From NCBI RefSeq assembly GCF_001649575.2, contig NC_051452.1:13527621-13591620 (forward strand): a DNA stretch of 64,000 bases, in the 5' to 3' direction. The stretch comes from Kryptolebias marmoratus. Its lineage: Eukaryota; Chordata; Actinopteri; Cyprinodontiformes; Rivulidae. The notes below the pieces were generated by a model. The model ran no database searches. It saw nothing but the letters and a program-made list of their open reading frames with translations, and was not told the DNA's origin. Shown in pieces: positions 1-11,159 of the stretch; the first letter of the stretch is position 1; every line of letters starts with the position of its first letter. A program made the translations under genes and the position numbers.

Positions 1-39
1 TTCTGTAACTCTGTCTGTAATTTTGTTCTTGTGTTGTAA

Positions 40-154
40 AGCACTTTGAGTCGCCTCGTGCTGAAAAGTGCTATATAAATAAATGTACCTACCTACCTAC
101 CTACCTACCTACCTACCTACCTACCTACCTACCTACCTACCTACCTACCTACAT
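40..154. repeat. retroelement-like 3' tail followed by (CTAC)n tetranucleotide microsatellite
   Basis: The stretch GTAAAGCACTTTGAG, then a gap, then GTGCTATATAAATAAA is the usual 3' end of fish LINE/SINE-type elements. It runs straight into a pure run of about 16-17 CTAC/TACC units at about 86-152. A microsatellite grown from a retroelement tail is a common arrangement. The element itself extends beyond the left edge. Confidence 0.7.
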
Positions 155-946
155 TCATACTCATCACTTTGTGCTCTAGAAACTGAAACAACAATGGAGA
201 TATTTTGGTAGTTTTTCTTTTAACACTTCATTGAGCTCACTTCATCCTGATCTGGTTGCCATTAAAGGCAAAAAAAAAATATTTTGCAAAAACCTTTTAG
301 CAGAGCTAAGAATATTCTTTCTCTGTGCTGTTATTGTAGACATTCTTAACACCAAGTGGCATGGCATGGGTATTACAGCATTTATGTTATAATGTGTTAA
401 TGGAGAAAATAATAAAAAAAGGTGGAAAAAAACCACTGTACTGCCAAAAGTATTCACTTACTCATCCAAATCATTAATTTCAGGTGTTCTCATACCTTAC
501 AGGGCCACAAGTGTATAAAATCAAGCAGCCAGGAATGCAGACTGCTTCTACAAATATTTATGAAAGAAAGGGTCACTCTCAGGAGCTCAGTGAATTCTAG
601 CGTGGTAAAGTGATAGGATGCGACCTGTGCAATAAGTCCAGTTGTGAAATTTCCTCATTACTAAACATTCCAGTCAGCTGTTGGTGGTTTTATAACAAAG
701 TGGAAGTGATTGAGAACAACAGCAACTCAGCCAGAAAGTGAAAAGAGTGGGCTCAGTGGATGCTGAGGCACATAGTGAACAGAGGTCGTCAACTCTTTTG
801 CAGAGTCAATAACTACAGACCTTCAAACTTCATGTGGCCTTCAGATTAGCTCAAGAACAGTGCACAGAGAGCTTCATGGAATGGGTTTCAATGGCCAAGC
901 AGCTGCATCCAAGCCTTCCATCAGCAGCAGATGCAGTGATGTAAAA

Positions 947-1139
947 CAGTGATTCCCAACTCCAGTCCTTGAGGAACACTGTCCTGCATGTTTTAGTTGT
1001 TTCTCTGCTTTGACACACCTGATTTGAGTAAGTGAGTGATTAACAGGCTTCTGCAGAACTCAAAGACCCGCTGAAGAGCAGAGAAACAACTAAAACATGC
1101 AGAATAGTGTTCCTTGAGGACTGGAGTTGGGATTCACTG
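947..1139. mobile_element. non-autonomous hAT-like miniature element nested in the Tc1 copy
   Basis: This 193-base element has long imperfect inverted ends: CAGTGATTCCCAACTCCAGT at the left and its complement ending CACTG at the right. The arms include GCATGTTTTAGTTGTTTCTC. It is flanked by imperfect 8-bp duplications, ATGTAAAA (939-946) and GTGTAAAG (1140-1147), as expected for hAT elements. It has no coding capacity. The flanking sequence joins cleanly into the Tc1-like copy, so it inserted later. Confidence 0.85.
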
Positions 1140-1232
1140 GTGTAAAGCATGCCACCACTGGACTGCTAATCTGATAGACAAGTGCGGGTTTAGTGGTTGC
1201 CAGGAGAACGGTACTTGTCTGACTGCATTGTG

Positions 1233-1255
1233 CAGGGGTGGGGCTTATGTGTGTG

Positions 1256-1289
<34 letters not shown>

Positions 1290-1874
1290 GGGGGGGGGGT
1301 TACACAGCACGCCCCTGGTCTGGGTCCAGGGGGGCCGGATAGGATATAGCATTTAAGGGAGCCGAGCCACGCCTACCACACCTGAGGAACTGCAGAAGCC
1401 GGGCCCTCCCCTTGGGAGGACGAGCTCTGTTCGCAAAGCGCAAGGCTCATCATATGTCCTTCAAATAGTGGTAAGCAGGCCAAAAGTACTTCATATTGAA
1501 ATTGTGTTTGTGAACATGTGGGTCTCTGTGCCAGTTTTATTAAACTTTATAGCTACTGATACAGGCTCTGAGTTGAAAGTGGGTGTCAATGATCCGCTAT
1601 CCATGGTGCTGAACTGCTTTGTATTTGTGTTGTTTTATCATTAGTGACCATGTAACCTAAAATTTTGTTGTTCTCTTGGTTTGTTATACTTCATGTCTGT
1701 TTGATGGTCTTTAAAATGACACAGTCGCTTTCCGTGGTGCTGAAGCTTGTAAGCCCCACTGTTGCAGGCATGTGTATGTTGTAAAATGATGCTATCGTGA
1801 GCTTTATTATTTGTGTATAAAGGGCCCAGTCATTTACCCCGCCCCCAGCCCAGCACTGATTTGTTCTGCTAGTC
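1233..1874. repeat. unassigned insertion in the Tc1 copy, with (TG)n and a G run
   Basis: Comparison with the copy at 23815-24693 shows about 640 extra bases here. They start with a TG microsatellite (about 1248-1289) and an 11-G run, then a GC-rich segment (1330-1440) and AT-rich sequence. No coding frame or clear terminal repeats were found. CAGGGGTGGGGC at the left and GCCCAGCACTG near 1848-1858 are only weakly alike, so the class is not called. Confidence 0.5.
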
Positions 1875-2379
1875 TTGCCAATTGTAAAGTTTTGTGGAGG
1901 GAGGATTATGGTGTGCAGTTGTTTTCAGCCGCTTAGTTCCAGTGAAAGGAACTCTTAATGCTTCAGTATACCAAGACCTTTTGGACAATTTCATGCTCCC
2001 AACAGTTTGGGAATGGCCCCTTCCTGTTCCAACATGACTGCTCAACAGGGCACAAACAAGGTCCATAAAGACAAGAATGTGTGAGTAAGGTGTGGAAGAA
2101 CTTGACTGGCCAGCACAGAGTCCTGACCTCAACCTGATAAAAAGCCAGGCCTTCTGTCCAACATCAGTGTCTGACCTCATGAATGAGCTTCTGGAAGAAT
2201 GGTCCAAAATTCCCCAAAACACTCCTAAACCTGTGAAAAGCCTTCCCAGTAGAGCTGAAGCTGTTATAGCTGCAAAGAGTGGGCCAGCATCACATTAAAC
2301 TCTGTGGATTAACAATGGGATGTCACTAAAGTTCATATATGGTGAAGGGAGGTGAGTGAATACTTTTGGCAGTATTGTG

Positions 2380-5300
2380 TATTTTAGTTTAAAATCATAT
2401 CTGGAGTAGTGTAGATGGTTCTTGAGGCAGTTCACAAAGCTATCTACTATTTGTCATTTATTAATTGTTCATAATTTTTCCACAGAACTCCATTTGAGCA
2501 CCTAGACTGGACATAATTCTGATCAATACTTTATCAGTGAATGCAAAGGAAGCCTTAATCGATTAAGGTAGATTTGCCATGAGGTGTTGGGTATAACAAC
2601 CATACCTTCATCTCCTTCTTATTTCCCACAAGGATAATTTGTTTTACAGTCCTCTAGTCCTGACCTCACCTACAGCTGAACAGCAGATCTCTACAGGATT
2701 TAAAGAGTTGCCAGTCAAGAAGTCATTACAGCTCGCTAATGGCCAGCAAATTGGTTGGCTCACAGAAGCACTAAATAAGATGGAAGAGACCCCTGTTTTT
2801 GGTCTGGTCAATAGCTGGCCGCACAGCGGCAGGGACTTCAGTCAGAATTTAAATGTGGCGGCAAGTCAGAGAGAGATGTGTGATGTGAGGGAGCAGCTGG
2901 AGGTTTTATTCCAGCCAAGAGCTCAAGTCGAGTCTCAGCTCAATCAGACTAAATGGTTTTCATCTGTTCCGCAGATCTGTTGAAGTGTCCTCTTTGCTGG
3001 GAATATTAAATTCATTCTAAAAATACAAGCCTGACCTTTGAAAAACAGAAAACAACAACAAAAAAATGGCCAGTGTGGTGAGGGCAAACCAAGTTAAACA
3101 TATAGCTGCAAAAGCAAAATGACATTTGTGTCTCTCAGATTTGTTTTGGGCACAATCTACAGTGACTGATATTAAATTATGTACTTTGTGCCTGGACCTT
3201 TCATGCGTAACATGAGACAGCAGGTAGGGGAAGACCGATATTAAAAAGTGCTGAGGTTTCACTCTGGTTTTGATGCACAGACAAAACTGAAATTACACAA
3301 GCCACTGTAAAATAAATCCATGTGTCATTAACCCAACGGGAACTGAACAGGAGTTTCTACAGAAATCTGATTTCCCGTTTAAATGTTGAAACACATCACA
3401 AGAAAAGCTTTTTAATTCTCATTCAGAGGACATGTTTGAGAGCTGACAGTTGTGGGTATAAATTTAAAATTGATTTATACTGCTAAATGTTTAACAGCTG
3501 AGTGTGACAGACAGTGTATCAGGGTTTGAAAAGTTTAATTTCTATCCCCAAAATGGGGGCAAAAAACATTATTTGAAGTAGTCAAAATTAAAAAGTGTAT
3601 TTTTTTTAGCACATCTTTAGAGAAGTGCTCAATGCAATTTCATGTAAACTAGTTAAAAAAAGTAAGAATTATTGTTTTACCACAATTTTTACCAAAAGCA
3701 CCAAACCGGGATCAAACATATTCTCATACAGATTAGACCAGTGTGTTATTATAAACATTAATTACTGAAACTCTTGGTGTGTACCATCAGAATTAGGAAT
3801 TTTTTTAGTTCCAAGTCAGAAAAATCAACCACAACACCCCACAAAGTTGGCAATTTCTACTTAAAAACTCTTACCAAGTTCGAATCTAATAAGGCTGACT
3901 GGAACAGATGTGTTAACTGCAGTAATACACTTTTTGTCTTAATTTTGGTTGCTTTGTGTCTCAGTAAATCAGTAACACATAGTCCCGTCCAATAACTATT
4001 AGAGAACCTGTTGCTACAGTGTGTGGACACACAGAAATCTGTTATTAGCTCCCAGTTAAAATTAGTTAGCCTGGTGATCAAACACAACTATTAGCACATA
4101 CTAAGGGTTGTCTGGCTTGCAGCTGGAACAATATTATCTCAGGTCATTCCCAAATGTGAGCTCCAACTTCTAAGGGAAATGCAACACAGAGTATTACCCC
4201 GCGTGAAGCAGCCATGTTGGATTTTGCGGTTGGGCACTGCAAAGCTTCCTTTGAGTTTTTCCCTACACTGGAGGTCTGACTTCAGGTTAATGTAAAAAAA
4301 AAAAAACGAAAAAAAAAAACCCTGACACGTTCTAACTGAACTCATTGGTGACTCCCACAAGCTGGTTCAATAATAAATACAACTACTTGCCAAACTTCTG
4401 CTTTCCTCCTTTCTCACCACCTCCATTAAAACAGAATTAATTTTCTTTCTTATCTCAACTATTGCGTCCCCTAAGTGCGCCAGATAAAAATCACAATTAT
4501 AAATCCGAGCCACAAATGGGTTTTATTAAGCATTGTTACGATTTGTGAGCACTGTGAGGCCTGGGGTCTATCTACAACATTTAAGAGCTGCCTTAAATTT
4601 CAGCAGGCGAGTTGTCGCTCAGCTTGCTTTAGGTGTGCTTTAAGGAGCGTCTTGTAGACGTCTGTCATGCTAAATGACAAGGATTTAACGCTTTTTTTAA
4701 AAATGGCTTTTCAATAAAAGGTGTTCTGGCAGGTGCTGTCATTTTAGAGCAGAGAAAATGACCTTGCTAATATTTCAAGGTAAAGAAAATGTGATGCCTC
4801 GTCTAATCGTGTGTAAATCAAATCAGCCATAACAGATTGGAAGCATGTAGACACAAAGGAGATCTCTCATCCTGTTGAGCCACATCCATGTGCTTTAATC
4901 TGACGAGAAGAACGTGAAAAGTCCCCAGCTTGAAGCTCATTCATCAGAGAATCAGAGAAGTTGCAAGTCCTGACTGGCGTTGTGTTTAAACCACAAGGAG
5001 CAGCTCAGGAGATCTCCGGTGTCCGTGCTCTGCCAACCACGATGTGAAGAAAATGCTCCCTGTGGGAATGATAGAACAGGAGCGTAGGCGGCCGTTTAAG
5101 ACCCCATCCTGGCTCGGCTCTGCTGATGCAGCGGCAGCTCCCATTGCAAACACCATTCATAACCTTGTGGGGTCCAACGTGCCTCCAGCTCTACTGATCT
5201 CCCACGTCAGATCTCCTTGGAATAACCCAAGATAAATAACATTATCGCGCTGCAGGGTAAACAATGCGCTGTCTGAGAGCAAATGTGTCATGAGATACTG

Positions 5301-5480
5301 TCAGAGTGCAGCCATTAGCAAGATTAGCAAACAGCTTTTCAGTATAAGGAGCAACGACTGACCTTGTAGGAACAAACGGAGCAACCTGTGAGCTCATTGT
5401 TGTTGTTCTGACATCCCCCTGACTGAGCTGTGAAAGACTGACTCCATATTCTCACTACCCTAAGGAAGTGTTGTCCATGA
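2380..5480. other. no gene seen; AT-rich non-coding DNA
   Basis: Short open frames here (for example 2639-2983 plus and 5044-5235 plus) match no family I recognise, and there is no codon-like pattern around them. A poly-A-rich patch lies at about 4290-4320. The part at 4440-5400 has few repeats and could hold regulatory sequence, but nothing specific is visible. Confidence 0.5.
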
Positions 5481-5489
5481 GTTAAGGTA

Positions 5490-5810
5490 TCTTTATTGTC
5501 CCCCAGAGGCAATTAGGTTTACAGCCTGCAGTAAGACCAAAGACTGAATACAAACATGGACAACATGTCTCCATCCACTTCCATTGTACATCAGAGAAGC
5601 TAAAATACGCCATTTATTCCCAAACTCTGCCTGTTCTCCTGAAATATGGGTTTGGATGCAATTAAAAGCTGAAGAGCAATCAGTTGAAAGTAAACAATGT
5701 TTAAAAACCAGGTTTAAAACCATCTGTGTTGCACCATCCATCCCTCTGTCTGCCTTGTAAGCAAACTGTAGAGGATCTGGCTCGTCTCTAACAGAAGGGA
5801 TGGGCAATAT
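5490..5810 (-). pseudogene. LINE reverse-transcriptase fragment
   Basis: Read on the minus strand, 5640-5807 encodes DPLQFAYKADRG and, further on, TDCSSAFNCIQTHI. These correspond to the FAYR...DAI and FIDFSSAFNTI motifs of non-LTR retrotransposon reverse transcriptases. Only about 60 codons of the domain remain. Sequence on either side does not continue it. Clade not assigned. Confidence 0.7.
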
Positions 5811-6214
5811 GGACCTGAAATCTTAGCACAATATTTGCTGGCATTTGATGTGTTAACAGTATTAATGAAGAGGAAAAAAAATACACTTAACACTTGCTTT
5901 TTGGCTATAAATCAATCACTGCATCAAATTTAGAGCCTCACAAACACAAATCATGCTCTAAAATGAAATTAACCCATTATCAAATAGGCTGTTTTACTGC
6001 ACTAATCCCATTTAAGTTGTATAACTGCTGCTAAACAATACAATAATGATTCTAGTCAATCATATTAGAAACATAAATGGTGATTTGGCCTTTATTAATG
6101 CTTTATGTAACAGATTAAGCATGGACCAGAATGAAAATCTGATGATATGGCAGTTTTGAATAAAAATACCATGGTTTCACTGTAAAACTAGAAGAACTCA
6201 TACAGTACAAAACT
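5811..6214. other. no gene seen
   Basis: AT-rich non-coding sequence. I saw no repeat family, motif or reading frame worth calling. Confidence 0.5.
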
Positions 6215-6845
6215 CTGTCAAGGTCACAGTGTCAGTAAAAAGTAATGTGATCCAGATCATAATCTGCACCAGCACCAAAATGTAATACATTGTTTTTTTG
6301 TGACAACTCCAACATTTTCTGAATATTTCATCCAAATCTGTTCATCAGTTTTTCCCTGATCTTTGCTAACAGACAAACAAACCAACGGCCACAACCAGAA
6401 ACAGAACCTCCTTGGTGGAGGAAACAAAAGGGTCACATGTAGTTTTTAACAAAAGGGTTACCTGTGACTTTTGACCCCATGCACCTTAGAATCAACAGTC
6501 ACCATGTTTAACCCATGAGGTGTCCAGCTGTGCTGTTTGACATTCCTACGTTAGTGTTGAAGAGTTAGAGCACAAGGTCATGTGTGATGTTGACCTTTGT
6601 TTTTGAAATCTATGGTGATCACCCTTGACCTAATAAGTAAACAGCTGTACAGTTTAATTTTCCTCTGTTACATGGTTGCATACCAAGAGCACAAGGTCAT
6701 ATGTGACCCTGACGTTTGACCCAGTTGCCTTGAAATCAACAGTGATCACCCTTGACCCATGAGGTGTCCAGCTGTGGAGTATAACATTCCTGTTGTACAG
6801 CTGCAGAGTTAGAACACTGCTGATCCGCACCTTGACCTTGGCTTT
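6215..6845 (-). repeat. dispersed repeat of the CTCC(A/G)CCAAGGAGG / TGACCTTTGACC family (copy 1)
   Basis: The reverse orientation of 6250-6420 matches the second unit of the copy at 53045-53560: AACCTCCTTGGTGGAGG, then the AGCAAAGATCAGG block. The remainder has degenerate repeats of the type 'gtgac...ttgacc...cccatgaggtgtccagctgt'. It is non-coding and repeated three times in this window. The TGACCT half-sites here are decayed. Confidence 0.7.
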
Positions 6846-9295
6846 TTATATAAAAGGCGATTTCCTATTTAGTTTTCCATACATGAATCTTTTGCTCTGT
6901 CATGCTGCTGAACAAATTTGGGAAAAAAATGTTGCTGTTGAAAACAGCAGAGCACACTAGCTTCAGCCATCTTTTGCTCTCCCCTGCTGCAATTCAAATC
7001 AGCACTTTTTTTGAACAAAAATTGAATTAATATGATATTTTTGCTTATAGATGTTTTTTTCCTTTTTACATTTTGAAGTAGGGAAGATTGTGAACACAAA
7101 TGTTGCTGTATAAAACAGCAGTGAGCTCCATTGTAAACAAAAAGTTTACACTGGAGGTGACTTCTAAAACTCAAATACATTATCCAAAGCACAACTTTTA
7201 GTCTGTTTTTTATATTATTCTCAATAAATTCCTGTTAAAAGTAAAATGGCTGTTTGCTGACAAAAAGGGGCAATATATCCCTCCTGAAAAGTCTGTGCTG
7301 GCTCAGTCTGAGAGCCCACCTCCCACCATTTCGTCCTGAAATTCAAAACTATTATGTGTCCTTACATAATATATAAATTACCTTTCCAAGTGCTTTCCTC
7401 TATATGTAAAACTCATGTTATTTCTCAATAAATCTGACAGCCTACTGGCTTTTAGTGGACATAAAGTGCAAAAATAACAGTAAAACCACAATTTAAAAGG
7501 ACACTTTACAAATATTATTATTTTGGCTATTGGTTGGTTGGATTCAACCGAGCATCTTGTAAAATTTGCACAGCCAACATGATGGTATTTTCCAGGCAAA
7601 AATTGATTTCTTTTCCTGCAGTGGTCTCCCTGGACCCGAATGAAATGTAACCATGGCAACAAATTGTGCCAGTTCTCTCCAGCTATACGTTTAATCACGC
7701 AGCTGATATCAACAGGTTCACACCTGCTCACACTCGGCTGAGCCGGACGGCTTAAAGTCTTTCGGGGGAAAATGAAAATCACACAAAACGCGAGAGAAAG
7801 GAGACTTGGCAAACATGCTCACTGAGCCAAAGGTTTCATTTTTTTTTAATGTCATAAAGGATTTCTTTGCATTTTTTGCTTTGAGCAATTCTGTTTTCCC
7901 AAATATTTTTTTTTTATGCTTAAAGAGCAGATTGAGTTTTGAAAGTGTAACGGCACTGCTTTTTTACTACTTGAAACCTGAAAAATATAGGAAATTGCAC
8001 CTAGAGAACATTATAGTCATTATTCTGAAGATGTTTGTGTTCCTGGTCTTCTTCCCTGAACATTTACCTTCATAGTGGTTGGTGCTAGTTTAGATGTGTA
8101 TATACAAGTGCATATACAGTAGATTGTGGGGAGCGTGAAGGATGGAAAAAACATCAGGAAAAAAACCTACCAGCCACGTTCTAATAGGGTCACGAGGAAC
8201 GTAGAGATTGTAGCAGAGTCACCATCAGGTGTGAAGAGAGCCCCAATCTCCCCCAAAACAACCAGCATTGTACTTTTTGTGTTTTTTACTTAAAACAGTA
8301 TAGTTCAATCCATTTCATCATCCACAAAAAAGTAACAAGTTCAAGTCACACAAGAACAGTTCCAGATTCAATATGACTACACACAGTCAATTAAACCCAG
8401 TTCTAAGACAATCAGACTTAGCAGAATACAAAGTACTACTTAATATAAAGTTATATATTCAAAGAAACTAGATTTAATGCACCAGAGGTGACAGTAGAGA
8501 GGGAAAGCTCTCTTTTAACAGGAAGCTGTCACTGTTTCTCAGGTGTTGCAGTTCTGAGAGTGTCCAGCAGGCATTGCTGCTGTGCCTCGCTCTGCCTCAC
8601 ACCTGTGATTCATTGTGTCTCATTGATACCTGCATGAAAGCTGAGCTGAACCTCTTAGAGTTACTGTGGGGATCATGGCCTCTGTGATTTAATCTGGTTG
8701 TTTAGGATCCTGGAGATTCCTGAGCAACCTCCTGCTTGTGGAGGATGATCTCCTTTAGTGGGCCCCCCAAGACTACTCGAAAACCCAAGCTTGTCCTTGT
8801 GTCGGTGGGGTTGGGGTTCAGGCTCAGCTGCAGTGGTTATTCAGGGGTGATCGGGCACAAGTTGTGATGTGGTTCAAATAACTCTACCTGCAGTGTGCCG
8901 AGGAGAGGAGGAGAAAAAGAAAGAAACAAGAGCATAGATTGTGGGTATTTTGAAAGATGTCTGGAAACGGACTGGAAAAAGTCAAATTAATTGTGCTGTG
9001 TCAGACTGTGTGTGAACGACGAACAGTCCCACCTGAACACACACCTGCCTGCTCACTCTCCACCATCCACTTCCTTCTGCTGCTTGTTGCCTCTCCTCAC
9101 TCTCCTCCTTGGGGCTCTTGGACCAAAATCCTTTCACCTTAAAATTAAGACAAACAAGTAAGAGACAAGACACACAGAAACCTGTGTTGGAACTGTGTTT
9201 CAACAGTCACATTTACATAAGTTTTAACAAACACTCATTGGCGATTTAGCTAACAAAATGTCTATTATGTTAGCTAAGGTGCTAGGATAAATCAT
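6846..9295. other. no gene seen; AT-rich non-coding DNA
   Basis: Two similar small hairpin-forming motifs (TGCTGTTGAAAACAGCA near 6931 and TGCTGTATAAAACAGCA near 7105) sit about 175 bases apart. The 144-codon minus frame at 7378-7812 matches no family and lacks conserved motifs. An RFX-like motif lies at 7647-7660. Sequence at 8100-8950 is plain. Confidence 0.5.
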
Positions 9296-9700
9296 CAGCC
9301 GTATATAATAATTAGACAAAGGACCAACACCTAGAAGCTGAAACCATAAAGTATGAGCAACCACTAGTGGCTGGTTGCAGTACAATTTTTTAAGTTTCGC
9401 CCCTACATGTAAACGAATGGGACATTTTTCAGACTAAAAAAAAAAAAAAAAAAAACTTCAGATAACTGTTTTCAGGTAGTAATTTTTGTTAATCGACATA
9501 ACTCTTACCTTGCGTTGAAATATGCACTTTTCAATAAACGGCTGTATGTATGTATATGTGTGTATAAACGGCTCAAAAAAATACAATGAGGTAGCCGCAT
9601 CCCCCACCAAAAACCAACCAAACAAAATAAACATTTTGGCTTCAATTTTGGACAACGCAAGTTAATGTAGACAATTCATCAATCTTTTTTATGTCAGTGG
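9296..9700. repeat. probable dispersed fish repeat fragment with poly-A
   Basis: The block around CTAGTGGCTGGTTGCAGTA (near 9364), followed by AAACGAATGGGACATTTTTC and a poly-A run (9437-9455), resembles a widespread teleost repeat as I recall it. No second copy was seen in this window, so support is limited. Confidence 0.35.
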
Positions 9701-11150
9701 GATCAACAGTAAATCAGGTAATAGGAAAACCTGTACCATACTCCAGGTTTTATGCTTTTGCTCGCATAATGAGAGTTTATCTGACTAGTAGACCTCATCC
9801 ACCTAATGCAAATGTGTTATTTGTCAAATAAATGGGTTATTTGTCATAATACAGTATGGCACAGCAATTGTAATTTCATGAACTGAATCTTTTTGACTGT
9901 ACTGTTTCAAATTCTGGCCTTCCAGAACAACTTGGTGCCATTTTTGGTTCCTAGGCTTAAGACTATTGCACTTCAGTTTTTATTATTTCATACATTTAAT
10001 CTTTTTGCAGTCATCAGAAAAAGAAAAAAAGTTTTGATAAATTAGATTAGTTTCAAATTCATGCTTCACAGGTGAGGTAGAGCATGAAATGGAGCTAAGA
10101 GCAGATGCATACCCATAAGAAGACGAGATGGACTGAAATAATTATTGCCTAATTGGAAAAAAAAAAAGAAAGAAAAAATAGCTGACTACCAAAACAATCA
10201 TTAGCTGCAGCCCTAATTGAGTGGACAGGCAAGAGAGACAAGCTGAATTATTGAGCCAGGTGTAGTTTTAATGGAAGAAAAGCAGAGAATACAAGGTTAA
10301 TGATGGCAATAATTGCAAGTACAAACATGGAGATTAAAGAGAGGAAGGAAAGCAGAGTGAGGAAATGTGGTCAGTATGTTCCTCAGCAGTCTAAATCGTG
10401 GAACTAAGAGCCTTTAAGACAAAAATAAATAAATAAAAAATACATGAGGATATTTTCAACATCTTTAAAATGTAGTAGTCACAGACAGTCTATTGTAAAT
10501 AATTGTGAAATGTTAGTGTACCTATATGCCCTTGTGTATGTGTGTGTTAGTGGAGCTTAATTGCTTTGCTAGGCCTATTTTCATAGATAATTAGCACTGA
10601 CAGAAACTGGTCCATTCCTGTTTTTAATCAGCCGTCTAAATGGCAACAAAGGGGAGCAAATTGGTATGTGTCAGCTATCGTCCGAATTTGCTAATAAACA
10701 CTTAGAAAAGGCAATTAGACAAATAAAGGTTGGCTTTTTTTTGTTTTAGTTTAAAACTCCAATTTAATGTCACACAAATAATCGATTTACGCTTGATCGG
10801 AATGCTCATTCAGCAGCTGACCAAAAGAGAACCAATCAGCTGTGTGATTTTTTGGGAAACGTCACTCGGCTGCGGAGAACACTCTCGAGTGTGTGACGGA
10901 GTAAAGCAACAGGACCACATGGAAGTGGACGTGGCGTTCAGGTTTCCATGTCGGCAAGCCGCCATCTTCTCCTCATCTAATCTGATGCTGTTGCTACCCC
11001 TCCTGAGGTGGGACGGCCAGTGGTTTTTCATGATGAGGGAAGTGTGTGTGAGTTCGCTCAGGGACTGGTTTCGCTCCAGGTTGATGGGAAGGAGAGGTTG
11101 AAGCTTACAGCAACATAGTTCCTAGACGTGAAGGGAATGGTTTAGAACTT
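9701..11150. other. no gene seen
   Basis: Non-coding, AT-rich, with several A-runs (near 10158-10177). The 123-codon plus frame at 10730-11101 overlaps a minus frame and has no recognisable domain. A slightly CpG-richer patch lies at 10850-10970. Confidence 0.45.
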
Positions 11151-11159
11151 TGTCGTCAC

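Larger units (their letters stand above)
434..2379 (+). mobile_element. decayed Tc1-like DNA transposon with two internal insertions
   Basis: Both ends carry the same inverted repeat, TACTGCCAAAAGTATTCAC, at 438-457 and, inverted, at 2356-2375; TA follows the right end at 2380. Between them are scraps of a Tc1-family transposase in plus orientation, broken by frameshifts and stops. The N-terminal DNA-binding region lies near 560-900. The C-terminal part near 2090-2298 keeps the family signature WPAQSPDLN followed by a changed downstream segment. The middle is interrupted by a hAT element (947-1139) and by about 640 bases of unrelated sequence (1233-1874). No functional transposase can be read. 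A shorter relative lies at 23815-24693. Confidence 0.88.

Noticed and set aside
86..152. CTAC repeat as a CRISPR-like or telomere-like array
   Set aside because: Pure 4-base units without spacers, attached to a retroelement-type tail; an ordinary microsatellite.
3870..3905. GTTCGAATC word as part of a tRNA gene
   Set aside because: No matching acceptor stem, D-arm or anticodon arm can be formed around it.
7378..7812. 144-codon minus-strand frame
   Set aside because: No recognisable domain, no splice or promoter context, and composition like the flanks; probably chance.
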